Source of the DNA: Helicostylum pulchrum
Lineage: Eukaryota > Mucoromycota > Mucoromycetes > Mucorales > Mucoraceae
Direction of reading: 5' to 3'
Assembly: GCA_025677825.1 (NCBI GenBank)
Contig: JAIXMO010000011.1
Coordinates: forward strand, 221,001 to 285,000
Length of the DNA stretch: 64,000 bases
Shown: piece by piece, positions 11,977 through 24,096 of the stretch
How positions within the stretch are numbered: the first letter of the stretch is position 1
Layout: the number at the start of each line of letters is the position of its first letter
Translations under genes and position numbers: made by a program
Notes under the pieces: generated by a model
The model's input: only the letters and a program-made list of their open reading frames with translations
The model's database searches: none
What the model was told of the DNA's origin: nothing

Positions 11977-13000
11977 TATGAACTTTTATTTTTTTAAAAA
12001 AAAATTATAAGTCTATCTGATTTTTTTTTAATTTGACCTTTTTATGTACAAACAAAAAAAAAGAAAAAGCACCCCAATAAGTGGTGATTTATCCAAAGCC
12101 GACAACTTTGATAAGCTTTTCATTGGCTTAAAAAAAAAAATATTCATATGAAAGGAAAGAAAAGGGATGTCTTGGGTTACTCAAGATTTCTTAGTTACTT
12201 TTTATTGTATTCCCACTGCATAACCGTATAGGCCCTTTTTATTATTATTATTAGAGCCGAGTAACATACCTTATCATTTATAAAGTAAATGGAGTTGTTA
12301 TCAGAACTTTAAGATATCTCTTATAAGTGTAATAGACAAATGTATACCGAAGTTTTTTTTTTGTACCTAACTAAATAAAGGATTTTGATTGATCTACCCT
12401 TTTTTTCTCGAAAAGAGAGTTGATATCAAGCAATTTCGAAGAGAATTAAAGTGTCTCAAAAAAGAAATATTAGTAGAATTTAATGCACGCATGTGAAGAT
12501 ATTTCTGCCCGTGTTGTGTAGATGGTGACACATCGTATACGGCATAAATGCTTATACATCAACCTAATTCTCGCATCTTTTTGGGTGTTTCGAACAAGAT
12601 ATCTTTGTGTAAAAAAGATTTATACGCCAGGACTAGTTTATACGCAAATAGTCTATGTTTCTATATTTGAAATGCTTATTATCCCTGAAAACAGTTATTA
12701 GACAGATGTTCCTTTTTTTAAGAGAAATAAAATAAAACAGCAACTGGTAACAATAGAAATAGATGAATATATAACCAGATAACCTTAGAAACAGACGTTT
12801 ACAAATGATAAACCTGAGGTATTGCTTCCACTAACCATAAGATGCAACTACCTACTTTCATTGGTCCATTTAGCTAAGTCACATATTTACCTTAAGCGGT
12901 GACGTTGGCTCTCCCTCAAAATGAACAACAAAAAAAAAAAAAACTTTATAAACTCCTGCTTTATTACAGAAAAAAAAACTGTTTGGTCAAATTCATAATC
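11977..13000. other. Intergenic DNA between divergent genes
   Basis: About 1 kb holding the upstream regions of the PAQR gene and of the SNW gene. It contains A/T tracts and no coding-like frame or repeat I could support. Confidence 0.5.
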
Positions 13001-15031
13001 ATGGCTTCACTTTCAAGGTAACAAAAAAATAAATAGATTGCAACCTTACACCAACACTTTTAAAATTTAACACACACTCTCTTTTTTTATATATAGTCTT
13101 TTACCAAAGCCTCGTCAAACATTGGCTTCAGCACCCGATGCAGCACCACAATTAGAAAAACAGATTAATCAAATAGTAGCCAAATCGAGTCAAAGTCGAA
13201 TCCCACCTTATGGACAACGTAAAAATTTCAGACCACGACTTGCAGAGGATTTTGGTAATGGGGGTGCATACCCTGAAGTACACATTGCCCAATACCCACT
13301 TGGTATGGGCCGTAAAGACAGCAAAGTCAATGACAGTAAAGGAGGAGCGTTAACACTCCAAGTCGATTCCGACGGTAATGTCAAATACGATGCTATTGCA
13401 CGACAAGGTCATGGCGATGATCGTATTATCCACAGTTCCTACAAGGATATGGTACCCTTCCAAGAGCGTAAAGATGTCGATGTTGATAAGTTGGTCATGG
13501 ACAGACCTGGTGAGGAAGAAGTACAAAGCGTAGCCGAAAAGACTCGACTTGCCCTTGAAAAGATTGTCAATGTCAAGATCAAGGCCTTACAACCCAAGAA
13601 TGTCGGCCCCCCTAATGGTAGCGGTACCAATAAGGATCCTACTTATATCCGTTATACTCCTTCGCAAGGTCAAGTAGGTGAAGGCTTTAACTCCGGCGCT
13701 AAACAACGTATTATTCGTATGGTCGATGCTCCCAATGATCCTATGGAACCTCCTAGCCATTTACATAAAAAAGTACCCAGAGGTCCTCCATCTCCTCCAG
13801 CCCCCGTCATGCATTCTCCTCCTCGCAAGTTGACTGCCAGAGAACAAGCAGAGTGGGTCATCCCTCCTTGTGTCTCCAACTGGAAGAACACAAAGGGTTA
13901 TACAATTCCTCTTGATAAACGTTTAGCTGCTGATGGTCGTGGTCTTCAAGAACTAACAATTAATGACAACTTTGCTAAATTCTCTGAAGCCTTATATGCT
14001 GCCGATCGTCACGCTCGTGATGAAGTCAGACAGAGAAATTTGATGCAACAAAAATTAGCTCAGAAACAAAAGGAAGCCGAGGAAGAGAAACTTCGACAAC
14101 TTGCTCAAAAGGCGCGTGAAGAAAGAGCTGGTTTCAAGCCTACTTCTTCTTCTACTGCTGCCGCTGGTAGTTCTGCTGCAGATCCTCCCAGTAACGCAAA
14201 TAGACCTTTAGCTAGTTCACTTATGGCTGATTATGATTCCACTGACGAATCTGGTACCGATAAATCTGACAGCGAAGATGATTCTCCCGTGCGTCGTGCT
14301 GGCGAAGATAGCGACGAAGATAAGGCTAGAGAGCGTGATCATTTAAGACATGATCGTCAAAAGCAAAGACAAAGAGAGATGCGTATGAGTAAAATGGGTA
14401 CAGAAGCTAAAGCTAAGCATCTTGCTCGGTAAGTTTTTTTTTTTTTATAATTGTATGTATTAGGATACTCAATCAGTAAAATATAGTGAACAAGGACGTG
14501 ATATTTCTGAAAAGATTGCACTTGGTTTAGCTAAACCTACATTAAGTAAAGAAAGCATGTATGATGCCAGATTGTTTAACCAATCTGAGGGTATTTCATC
14601 TGGATTTAAGGGCGATGATGGTAAACTTTTTTTATATGTATGTTTAAAAGAGATGAATAACGCAAACTGATTTTTTTGTATTAGCTTATGCTGCATATGA
14701 TAAACCATTGTTCAACCAAACATCTACATCCATTTACAGATACAGAGGAGAAAACACAGAGTCAGAAGTATTGGGTAGTGCAAACGCAGACGATCTTGAA
14801 AGATCTATCAAACAAGATAAATTTGGCACCAACCGTAAAGGATTCCAAGGAACTGATGGTGGAGGAGGAGAAGGATCAAGTGGACCTGTTGAATTTGAAA
14901 GAGAGACATTGGGTAAACCAAAGAGCACAGATAAAGATGTCTTTGGTTTAGATACCTTTTTAAATAAGGCAAAGAAGGGAAAGAGAGCTCGTGATGACGA
15001 TATCGATGATGATGATAGACGCAAGAGATAA
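13001..15031 (+). CDS. PRP45: SNW/SKIP-domain pre-mRNA splicing factor (Prp45/SNW1)
   Basis: Core component of the activated spliceosome (NineTeen-associated), also a transcription coregulator in animals. 609 aa. Proposed exons: 13001-13017, 13097-14428, 14487-14620 and 14685-15031. The first coding exon is only 17 nt (MASLS plus two bases). Hallmarks are PPYGQRKNFRPR near the N-terminus, the name-giving VSNWKNTKGYTIPLDKRLAA near residue 266, and EQGRDISEKIALGLAKP later. A mid-region of charged Lys/Glu helix and a Ser/Asp-rich stretch (YDSTDESGTDKSDSED) follow the SNW core. The C-terminus ends with a basic, acidic-mixed tail. Full length is nearer to animal SNW1 (536 aa) than to yeast Prp45 (379 aa). 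Confidence 0.93.
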
Positions 15032-15142
15032 TAATTCGATTGATTATATATATATACTATATTTTTTTCTTTTTTTTTTCACATTTTTTTTTTGTTCCTT
15101 TGCATAAATTTTCTACTGTATTAAAAAAAAAAAATCTTTTTA

Positions 15143-16902
15143 TTACCACATAAATCTTTGTAATTGGTTAGGTTCACTTGACCATGTAAATGGGTTATAG
15201 AGAAACAAGTACATAGTAATCACATGAATACTAAAATAAAGTGTTAATGCCACTAAAGTACGAGTGATACTAGTTGGTGGAGGAATATGAACCATGTAAA
15301 ATAAAAATGGAATAATAAAATAACGGAACTCTAATAAAGGAGATGGAACAAGTGTTAAGATCAAAGCAAATAGGTATCCTAATGATACTAAAAAGCTAGT
15401 ATGTTGAGCTAGATACAACTGTTAGTATATTATTATATATTTACTGTTAGACCGTGTACTTTACCAAACACACGAATGTTCACGAAACCACTCATGACAT
15501 AAACAGGTGTCAATAAATAACGCACAGTCCAATGCCTCTTGTAAATCTTTTTCCAAACATAGAAGCTATAATGACGATTATCGCTCAGCAGGAAAGGATG
15601 CTCATACCTATAAAAAAAAGAGAACGTGTTTTTAAAAAAGAGAGAATACAGATAAATAACAAAAGGAATACTTGCGTGAATTTGTGAATTAAATAAAGTG
15701 TAACAATGCTTGCAGTTGTACCAATCAAGCATCTATTGGGGGGGGGATATATTTAGTAATTTTACCTTGTGCACAAGAATAAATTATATAAAAAAAAAAA
15801 AAGGAAACCTCTTGATCGTCAACAGGCTAGTTAAAATAGAGACGGAGAGTGTCCATGGAGCAGCAAAGAAGGATAGAAATGAAGTATAGTAAAATAACTG
15901 AGGGAAATGAAGTCCAGCTACATGGTTTGAACGGTCGCCTAATACGATACCACCGTTCCATACAAGAAAGGCGGCGAACGAAATGATGGCTAATATAAAG
16001 GAAAATATATTTGGTAACACGGTAGTAATCTGTTTGACAGTGCTGACCAAAAGACTTGAAATAATTCCAACTACTTGAGCTATACATGCGAATATGCTGA
16101 GTATATATATTTTTTTTAAAAAGGTGTGTGTAGGACAAAATGTAACTTACTAGGTTGATGAATAGAAGAACAAACAGGATTGTAAAGAGATGGTTTATCA
16201 TCATTCTTTTTAGGATCAACAGTTAACGTATCAATAATAACAATCATCATGAATAAGCAAACCCAGATAATATTTGTCTGTCTAAATGTTAAAGAAACCA
16301 AACCGATGATACCAGAGCTAAAGTAGCGCTTTTTTTTAGCCAGAAGGTAACAAAACATGACAAAAAAAGTTGAACCGGGATCTGTATAATAGACGAAATT
16401 ATAAAAGAATCCAACAGGAAACCAGCATAATGCTAAAGCATACAGATTCAACTTGATGCTTTTAGGTTTACAAGATACGGTAGATATCAAAGAAACGAGT
16501 ACAAAGTATAATCCAATTGAGAATAGAATATTTGTGAAACGTAAAGCATTTACAGTACAAAGATCAAATTGAAGCAACCTTGCAACGTAAGCAATTATAT
16601 TACTTGTCACATATCTATAAATTCAAAGAGTTAACAAAATTAAAATAAAGAAGGTGAGGAAATATTTTACAATCCAGGTGGTGTAGTTAGTTTAGGATCC
16701 CAAGTTAAATAATCTCCACTACAATACTGTTGTGCCTGAGGTACATGAAATATCTCATCCTAAAATAGAAAACTTAATATATGTGTGTACTTTCTATAAA
16801 AGACGCTTTTTTTTTTTCTTTTACCATGTAAGGTTCAGGTACATTGGTGTAAACTAATTTACTTGTTAAAAGTAAATTGACGACATGTAAAACAAGTGCC
16901 AT
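15143..16902 (-). CDS. ALG10: ALG10-type alpha-1,2-glucosyltransferase (dolichol-linked oligosaccharide)
   Basis: ER membrane enzyme adding the last glucose to the dolichol-linked oligosaccharide used for N-glycosylation. About 459 aa in seven exons: 16902-16825, 16759-16671, 16614-16151, 16079-15809, 15732-15672, 15600-15460 and 15418-15143. Family signatures are [56 protein letters not shown] and [17 protein letters not shown]. Many hydrophobic helices alternate with short loops. The donors at 15808 (GTTTCC) and 15671 (GTATTC) are weak, and the acceptor TATGAG at 15601 was chosen because it alone keeps the frame into HPFLL; these junctions need cDNA support. The donor substrate, dolichyl-phosphate-glucose, is known from the family. 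Confidence 0.85.
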
Positions 16903-17248
16903 TCTTTTTCTTTTTTTTTTTGCCTTATTTTACACGTAAAAAAAAAAAAAAAAAGAAAGAAAAAACCAACAACAACAAAAAACCTGGAAAACCCTTTATT
17001 CAAAGCCAAATATGATGAGGCACGTTACAGAATATTGTAACCTTTCTATTGGTTTAAAATGGTCAATTTTTTTTATTGAAAAATAAAAAAAAAAGTTTCG
17101 TGAATATTCTATCAAAAAGCTTTTTTATCAACAGTTGTATACTTCCTTCTTTTTTTTTTACAAAATAACTTGAAAGCCCAATATATAACTTCTCTTTTTT
17201 TGGACAATCTCTCTCTTTTTTCTTTCTTAATAACGGTACCTTCTCATC
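16903..17248. promoter_or_regulatory. Divergent upstream region of ALG10 and the KH protein
   Basis: 346 bp between two opposed start codons. It contains poly-A/T runs and, right before the KH-protein start, a pyrimidine-rich segment (CTCTCTCTTTTTTC) typical of highly expressed fungal promoters. No specific site is identified. Confidence 0.4.
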
Positions 17249-17902
17249 ATGACTTCAAACGATTCCTTGGATAACTTGCCTCCTTCTGCTCAATTAGCAC
17301 TTCTTCATGCCCAAGCTGCTAACGCCTCCGATCCAGTTCACGTAGAAGAAGACCCTTTTGTCCCTTCCCCTGATGATCCCGTTGTTGTTATGGATAACTC
17401 TACTTATGAACCTCTTATTGCTGGTGACTTTCCCACTCCTATCGGTAAGCCCGTTGCAGTTCCTGTAAAGAAAGAAGCCCTTACCAAGAAGAAACTTGAC
17501 TTGAACTCTGAATCCGCTTTCCCCTCTCTCTCTGCTTCTCCTCGTGCCCCTGTTGCCTCTGCCTGGTCTGCCTCTTCTCGCGTCAAGGCTCCTCAAACTA
17601 CCGCTACTCGTACCAGACCTATGGCTCCTGCTTCCGGTGGCAAAAAGGCTTCTTCCGCTACTCAAGTCACCGACGTTCTTGAATTGCCTGCTAACCAACA
17701 AATCGCCAACTTGACTAGTAAGCCTCTTGGCTTCAAGAGCAGTGCTGATGTCATTCAACAAGTCATTAACAAAACTGGTACCAACATTATCGCTTCTACT
17801 AACCGTTCTGGTATCACCACTTTCCTCATTCAAGGTGCTCCTGCTGAAGTTGCTAGAGCCAAGAGAGATTTAGTTGCTGGACTCGTTATTAAGGTAAGAA
17901 CC

Positions 17903-17933
<31 letters not shown>

Positions 17934-20216
17934 TGATGATGAAAGATGATGATGATGCACATGCTGACTAAATTTTTATTTTTTCCTATATTCTTTATTA
18001 TTGTAGCGTACTGTTGAAATTGCTGTTCCTTCTTCTACGCGTCGTTTTATTATTGGTGCCAAGGGTGCTAATCTCAAGCAAATCGAAGCCAAGTCCAACA
18101 CTCGTGTTAACTTCCCTCGTAAGGATGATGAAGATTTTGGTTATAACGAAGAGAACCCTGATGAATTAGTCATTGTTACTATTATGGGTGATGCTGCTGG
18201 TATCAGAATTGCCAAGGAAGAGATCGAAAAGATTGTTGGTGAAAAGGTAAAAAAAAAAAAAAAAAAAAGAGTGAGAAAAGAAGGGGGTAAAGGAATGTGT
18301 TGGTTTATATATAGTTCATTGTACTTACTTGAATTTTTTAGACTGCCAAACAAACTATCAAGATTGATCAATTTGATAGCAAGTACTACCTTTTCCTTGC
18401 TGGACCTCAAAACAGCCACATTAAGCAATTAGAAGACGAATTTGATGTCAAGATTCAAATTCCTGCTGTTATTGTTGACGGTAACACCAACCGTGATACA
18501 TCCATTTCCATCTCTGGTGATAAGGAGAAGGTTCAATTAGCCAAGCAAGCTTTAGAAGAGAGCTATGCCGCTATTGAAAACACCAGTCGTACCGTAGCCA
18601 TCAGTATCCCTAAGCGTCAACACAAATACCTTTACGGTAAGAACGGTGAGACCCTCAAGGAAATTTTGAACGAGTCCGGATGTACAGTTGAACTCCCCTC
18701 TCTTGAAGACCCCTCTGAGAACGTCACTATTCGTGGCCCTGATGCTCAATTAGTCAACGGTTTAACTGTTGTTATGGCTAAAGCCCGTGCTGTCCACGTT
18801 AGCGTTCTTGATTTGACCGAAATGTACAAGTCCTCTGGTAAGGACGCATTAAAGCACGCTCGTTTCGCTCTCAAGTACCTCTTAAACAAGAAGAGCATCA
18901 AAAAGATTGAAAACGATCATAACGTTCAAGTTGGTGTCCCTACTGCCGATGAGCTCAAGAAGGCTGTCAACCTTGAGTTTGTTAGTAAGGTCGAGAAGGA
19001 TGCTGCTCTTGCTCAATTGGCTATTACCAACATCTTGCGTGAGTTGACTCCTCAAGTATTTGGTTTTGTCGATATTGAGCCTTACCTCCATCAACACATT
19101 GCTTCTGCTCACCGCGCTGCTATTCAACGCATCCAAACTAACAACGCTGTTAACATTATCATCCCTGATGTCAATGAAAACTCTGCTAGTATCTTGGTTG
19201 TTTTTGAAGGTGAGGATAAGTCTGGTGCCAAGGCTGCTATTGAAGCTGCTTCTGCCGAATTAAAGAAGATCGTTAGCGAGTCTTCTGATTTTGTCTCCAA
19301 GAAGATCACTATCCCCGCCAAGTTCCATGATCTCATTCGTGGTCCCAAGGGTACTACATTAAACGCCATCTTGGGCCCTGATGCTGAAGTTGTTGTTCTT
19401 TTCGGTAAGCCCAGCAAGGACTCTGTTGAGGTCCGTGGTTTCACCAAGGACGTCACACACGTCATCAGCCAACTCCAAAAGGCTGCTGAAGATGTTCAAA
19501 GTGAAGATTTTGCCAAGACCTATACCGCCGAATTCTTCATCCCTGCCAACTTCTCTGCCCATATTATCGGTAAGGCCGGTATTCATATCAACAAGCTCAA
19601 GGACGATCTTGGTGTTAAGATTGATATTGGAGAGAACAACGGTAAATCAGAAGAGGAAAAGGTTGTTAATAACAAGAACAACAAGAAGAGTGCTGCATCT
19701 GCCGTCAAGGTTGTTGTACAAGGCATCAAGATTAACGTTGAAGCTGCCAAGGAACGCATCTTGTCTCAAATCACCAACTTGGCTGACCAAGTCACTATTG
19801 CCTTGAAGGTCCCCAAGGAGTTCCATCGTTTCTTGATTGGACCCAGTGGTCGTTACGTCAAGAAGCTTGAGGACAAGTATAACGTGTTTATTAAGTTCCC
19901 CAAGTCTAACCGTGGTGACGAAAGTCCCTCCTCGCCTTCTCCTACTAACCCCAACGAAATCACGGTCCGCGGTGGAAAGAAGGACTGTAACTCTGCCAAG
20001 GAAGAACTCATGGAACTCTACGAGTACGAAAAGGAAGAGCAAGAGAAGAGAAAGGAAAGAGAGATTAAGCACAAGGAGTATGAGGAAAAGCGTGCCGCTG
20101 AAGATAAGAAGAGAGCTGAAGATAGAGCTGCTAGAGAAGAAAGAGATGCTGCTAAGGAAGCTGCAAGAGAAGCCAAGAAGGCTGAAAAGGAAGCTGCTGC
20201 TGCAAATAAGAACTAA
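17249..20216 (+). CDS. Multi-KH RNA-binding protein (Scp160/vigilin-like)
   Basis: Predicted cytosolic, polysome-associated RNA-binding protein of 919 aa, related to yeast Scp160 and animal vigilin. Exons: 17249-17893, 18007-18246 and 18342-20216. About nine KH-like units can be traced. Those with a clear GxxG loop are IIGAKGAN, LYGKNGET, IRGPKGTT, IIGKAGIH and LIGPSGRY. Others (LAGPQNSH, LLNKKSIK, IASAHRAA and the first unit near residue 170) have degenerate loops, as is usual in vigilins. The N-terminal 100 residues are Pro/Ser/Ala-rich and the C-terminus ends in a long Lys/Glu coiled stretch. It is shorter than Scp160 (1222 aa) and vigilin (about 1270 aa). Codon use is noticeably CTC/TTC/AAG-biased compared with neighbours, suggesting high expression. 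Confidence 0.88.
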
Positions 20217-21721
20217 AAAAAAAAAAGTAGTATTTCCTTTCTCATCATACAACACATCCCATTTTTTTTTGTTTCGTTTCCCCCAAATATCCTTCTTTTT
20301 ACTTTTTTTTTTTAAAAAAAAAAAAACATCATAACGAACGCTCGATTGAAATATAAACAAACATATATATCTTTTTTTCTCTCCTCCCCTTCCTCCTCAC
20401 TACTTTGTATTTAGAAAAAAATAAAATAAACTCAACACCCAAAAAAATAGTGTTGTGTAATAATTCTTGTTTGACGTTTTTTTTTACTCAAAGGTCATCT
20501 GTGTAAATGATCAATTTTTGGGCGGTCACATTATGTGAAAGCTTTACTCTTGTGGCAGTGGTCTTACCGCAGTAAGGGTCTTGCTGATGTGATCAAGCAT
20601 GTCCTAGATCTGTGTATTTTTCATGCCCGCCTGTTTTCGATCTTGACATTAACTCTAAATTTTGCGTCATTTGAGCAGTAGGTAAATGGTATCAGACAAA
20701 TCCGAATGTTTTTTTCGGAACAAAAAGGCATTTTTGCCTGTGTTGTAATTGGCTGTAAAAAGTGATTAAAATCACATAATGTGTATTGCATTTTTTTTTT
20801 TTTTTGTTACTGTTACTCCTGGGAGCGTACTTGGTGTAATGATAAGGTAACTATAATGGGATATAATTAGATTATCATTGAAGAAGAGGAAGTGTACTTT
20901 GATCGTGACTTGATTTTTGCGTGATGTCTATTGTAATGAAAGTCTCAACGTTTCGAATAATGTAATCATTGGCGGTTAATGGCGGTATTCATTTAGAATT
21001 TTTAAAAAAAAGTAGTAAAGTAGTTGTAGTTGAATAATGGTGCCTAAAAAAAAAACCTCGTATATATAGCATTTCGTTAGGGGGAATATTAAACAAAACG
21101 ATAAATTAATGGTACGAAAAAAAAAATATATAATGCAATAATAATACGAATCAGCGCTGATGGATTAAGCATTGAGTTTACTTTTATTTCAAATAAAAAA
21201 AAAGCCAGAAATCAAGTACGTTCTCTGTTTAAAATCAATCAGTGCTGCTTCTGCAATCAGTACATTGCTTCTACAAGCATTGCTGATTTAAGTTTATCAT
21301 TGGTGTTTGTTATTTTAAATACTAAAATATAGTTAATAAGACTATCGAGTGCAAGATGACAGATAACCTAACGAAAAAAAAATTAGTAAACCGCATATTT
21401 GTAAGAGTTAATGGCTGTCATGCTGCGTAGGCATTGGACAAGGCTTGGTGACCTTATGGGTCCTATCGCCTAATATAAAGACATGTACCACCGTATAACA
21501 AGTTTGTTTCGACACAGGGTGAATTATCTTGGGTGTCACACTGAGAAATGTATATGCACTAAAAGATTCACATAAGTAATTGTATTTATAAAGGTTTTTA
21601 TTAGCCTTAGTCATCTTTTTTTTTGAACTTGTCTTCTGTTGACGTGAGAAAAGGGATTTAAAAATAAACAGAAAATTCCCCTCCACAATTTATTTTTTCT
21701 CTTTCAAACATACAAAAAAAA
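20217..21721. other. Long intergenic region with short palindromes
   Basis: About 1.5 kb without a supported gene. It carries an 11-bp near-palindrome CACATTATGTG (20527-20537), repeated as its reverse complement CACATAATGTG (20773-20783), a perfect 12-bp palindrome ATCAGCGCTGAT (21150-21161), and related AATCAG.GCT motifs around 21237-21292. Poly-A/T tracts are common. Confidence 0.5.
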
Positions 21722-22817
21722 ATGGATATTTCAGGTCTCTTCAGCGTCAAGGATAAGGTTGTCCTTGTTACAGGTGGTTCTCGCGGTATTGGAGAGATGA
21801 TTGCAACCGTAAAGTTACACATTGACGTTGCGATTACGACCGAAAAAAAAAAAGAGATTAACAGTTTTTTTTTTATAATTAGGGTTTTGTTCAAGGTGGA
21901 GCAGTCGTTTATATTAGTAGTCGTTCAGTGCAAGCTTGTGACGAGGTACGGTTAGAATTTGACTAAATAAAGAATTTCAATGTTAAAATGCGATTGATAG
22001 GTTGCTGTTAAATTGAGCGCTTTAGGTCCCGGCAAATGTATTGCCTTACCTGCTGATTTACAAAGTGTTGATGATATTAAAAAGCTCGTTGCTGAATTAA
22101 CTAAACGTGAATCTCGTACGTTTTTATTTTATTTTACTTTAGTGGTAATTGATAATTTATGATTATATTATGTAGACTTGGATGTTTTAGTTAACAATGC
22201 AGGTGCCACTTGGGGCGCCCCAATCGATGAGTATCCTGACGCCGCTTTCCAAAAGGTGATGAACCTTAACGTTACCCGTATCTTTACATTGACTCAAAGG
22301 TAAAGAAAGAACACATAATTAATAGGAAACATATATTGATTATATACATTCATAGTTGTCTTCCTCTTTTGAGAGCTAATGCCACCAAAGATACACCTTC
22401 TCGTGTTATCAATATTGGATCTATTAACGGTGAAACTGTAAGTCTTTTTTTTTTTTTAAGAAAGAAGATAATAATAATAACTTTTTTTATATATAGCCTC
22501 CTAGTATGGAAACGTACGCTTATTCTGCTTCCAAGGCAGCAGTTCATCACTTGACTCGCCATTTAGCAGGTAGATTAGGCCACCAACATATTTTAGTTAA
22601 TGCTATTGCACCAGGTTCTTTCCCTAGTAAAATGATGGCAGCTACATTAAAGGATCGTGGAGATGCCATTATTAGTGCTGTTCCAGTTGGTCGTGTCGGT
22701 TCCCCTGAAGATATTGCCGGTACTTGTATTTACCTTTCTTCAAGAGCCGGTCAATATACTGTTGGTGCTGTTATTGTAGTAGACGGTGGTGCTCTTCAAA
22801 GTACTTCTCGTATATAA
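21722..22817 (+). CDS. Short-chain dehydrogenase/reductase (3-oxoacyl reductase / RhlG-like)
   Basis: NAD(P)-dependent oxidoreductase of the classical SDR family, 263 aa. Exons: 21722-21808, 21883-21945, 22001-22115, 22176-22299, 22356-22437 and 22497-22817. The Rossmann glycine motif TGGSRGIG is near residue 17, NNAG near residue 90, the catalytic serine in NIGSINGET and the YSASK motif (Tyr and Lys of the catalytic set) follow. The C-terminal segment VGRVGSPEDIAGTCIYLSS and the VVDGGAL end are typical of 3-oxoacyl-ACP reductase-like and RhlG-like SDRs. The true substrate cannot be read from the sequence. Length is the family norm, and all five introns are in phase. Confidence 0.85.
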
Positions 22818-23094
22818 GATATATAGATAAACCAATGTAAATCAATGTTGAAAATATGTTTATTTTTTATGAATTTTTTTTTGATAATGTGGGAAGGGTT
22901 TTCTTTTTGTTTTTGTTGTTACTGTTTAAATGTTTAAAAAAAAGAGAGAGAAAAAAAAAAGAGGGTAAAAATGATAAAAAAAGAAAGAGGGATTATTTAA
23001 ATATTAGAATGGGGGTTATTTACAAGTATACAAAATATACGTATATCTTTCTTCTTCTTGTTTGGATATTATTATTATGTGTTTTTTTTGGTTT

Positions 23095-23920
23095 TTATGT
23101 ACGAATTCTTTTGTTACTAGGAGGTTCTTCTTCTTCATGATCAAGTTCCAAAGAGCGCTTTTCTTTTTTTTGTTGTTGTTGTGGTGGTGGTATAAGAGTG
23201 ATCCATTTAGAATCTTGAAGAGGTATGGTATTATTTACAAGGACAACAACAAATTCATCTTCTTCTGATTCAGACTCTTCTTCCTCTTCATCATAATTAT
23301 TATGAGATAATAAAGCATTGGAAGAAATTGGTTCAAGAATTTTATCTTCTTTTAACCATGACCAATCACCAATATCTAATAAATCGTTATTGGTAGCAGT
23401 AGTAGTAGCAGTAGCAGCAGTAGTAGAGTTAGCATCAAATGTATCTTGATTATTAAAGTCAATTAAATTATCAAGCAAAGGTGATGGAGATGCAGGTGGA
23501 GCAGTAAATAATGGAGAAGATTCGAAATCGATGATACCAGTATCTAATAGTAGATTTGTATCTAACAAAGCAGAAGGTGTTTCTGGATCTGGCATGGTTA
23601 AGCTATTCGTAAGCCACCAACCATCGCCTTGGTTTTGTCTAATTAATCTTATATTATCTGCTTCTTCCATTAACAACCTATTTTGTTCACTTCTAGCAAT
23701 ATCCAATGCTCTATTTTCAGCGAAAAAATGTTTAAAAAAGACTTTACAGGTATTTTTTTTTTTTAATTTTTCCTTTTTTTTTTATTCCTTTTTTTCTTTA
23801 CCTGGAAGCTAAAACTACCTTTCTTAAAGGTATTTCACGCTTTGCTCGATGTGATGAATAGATTTTATTTGGACTACAAGTTATAATACGATCAATCAAA
23901 TTAAATTCTAATGAATTCAT
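23095..23920 (-). CDS. Unrecognised acidic low-complexity protein
   Basis: A 244-aa protein in two exons (23920-23802 and 23710-23095). I do not recognise the family. The N-terminal 40 residues are basic (RAKREIPLRKVVLAS) and the exon junction gives SRALDIARSEQNRLLMEEADNI, a likely short amphipathic helix. The middle is Leu/Asp/Pro-rich (DTNLLLDTGIIDFESSP), followed by Thr/Ala repeats and an EEEEESESEEDE acidic block, then a Gln run and a basic C-terminus (SNKRIRT) that could act as a nuclear signal. The acceptor used (GAAAATAG at 23711) is the only nearby one that leaves the frame open, and an AG nearer the pyrimidine tract would hit a stop. Possibly a transcription-related protein, but this is speculation. 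Confidence 0.55.
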
Positions 23921-24096
23921 TTCTTTTTTTATTATTTTAACAAGAAACAAAAAAAAAAAAGGGAAAAAAAGAAAAAAAGTGGGGAGGCGAAAATTAAAAA
24001 AAAAAGAGGTTGAAAAAGAAAAAAAACTGACTTTTAAATTTAAAAAAAGTCGTGATCACTTTTATTTTTTTTTGCACAGACCAGCCTTTTTTTTTT

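Noticed and set aside
14469..14708. 79-codon minus-strand frame over the SNW introns
   Set aside because: Overlaps confirmed exons of the SNW gene on the other strand and has no family resemblance.
15827..16219. 130-codon alternative frame within the ALG10 locus
   Set aside because: It reads through an intron and exon 4 in the wrong frame; the ALG10 family motifs lie in the other frame.
19647..20360. 237-codon minus-strand frame
   Set aside because: It lies opposite the KH protein's Lys/Glu tail and is Phe/Ser/Leu-rich, the expected shadow composition.
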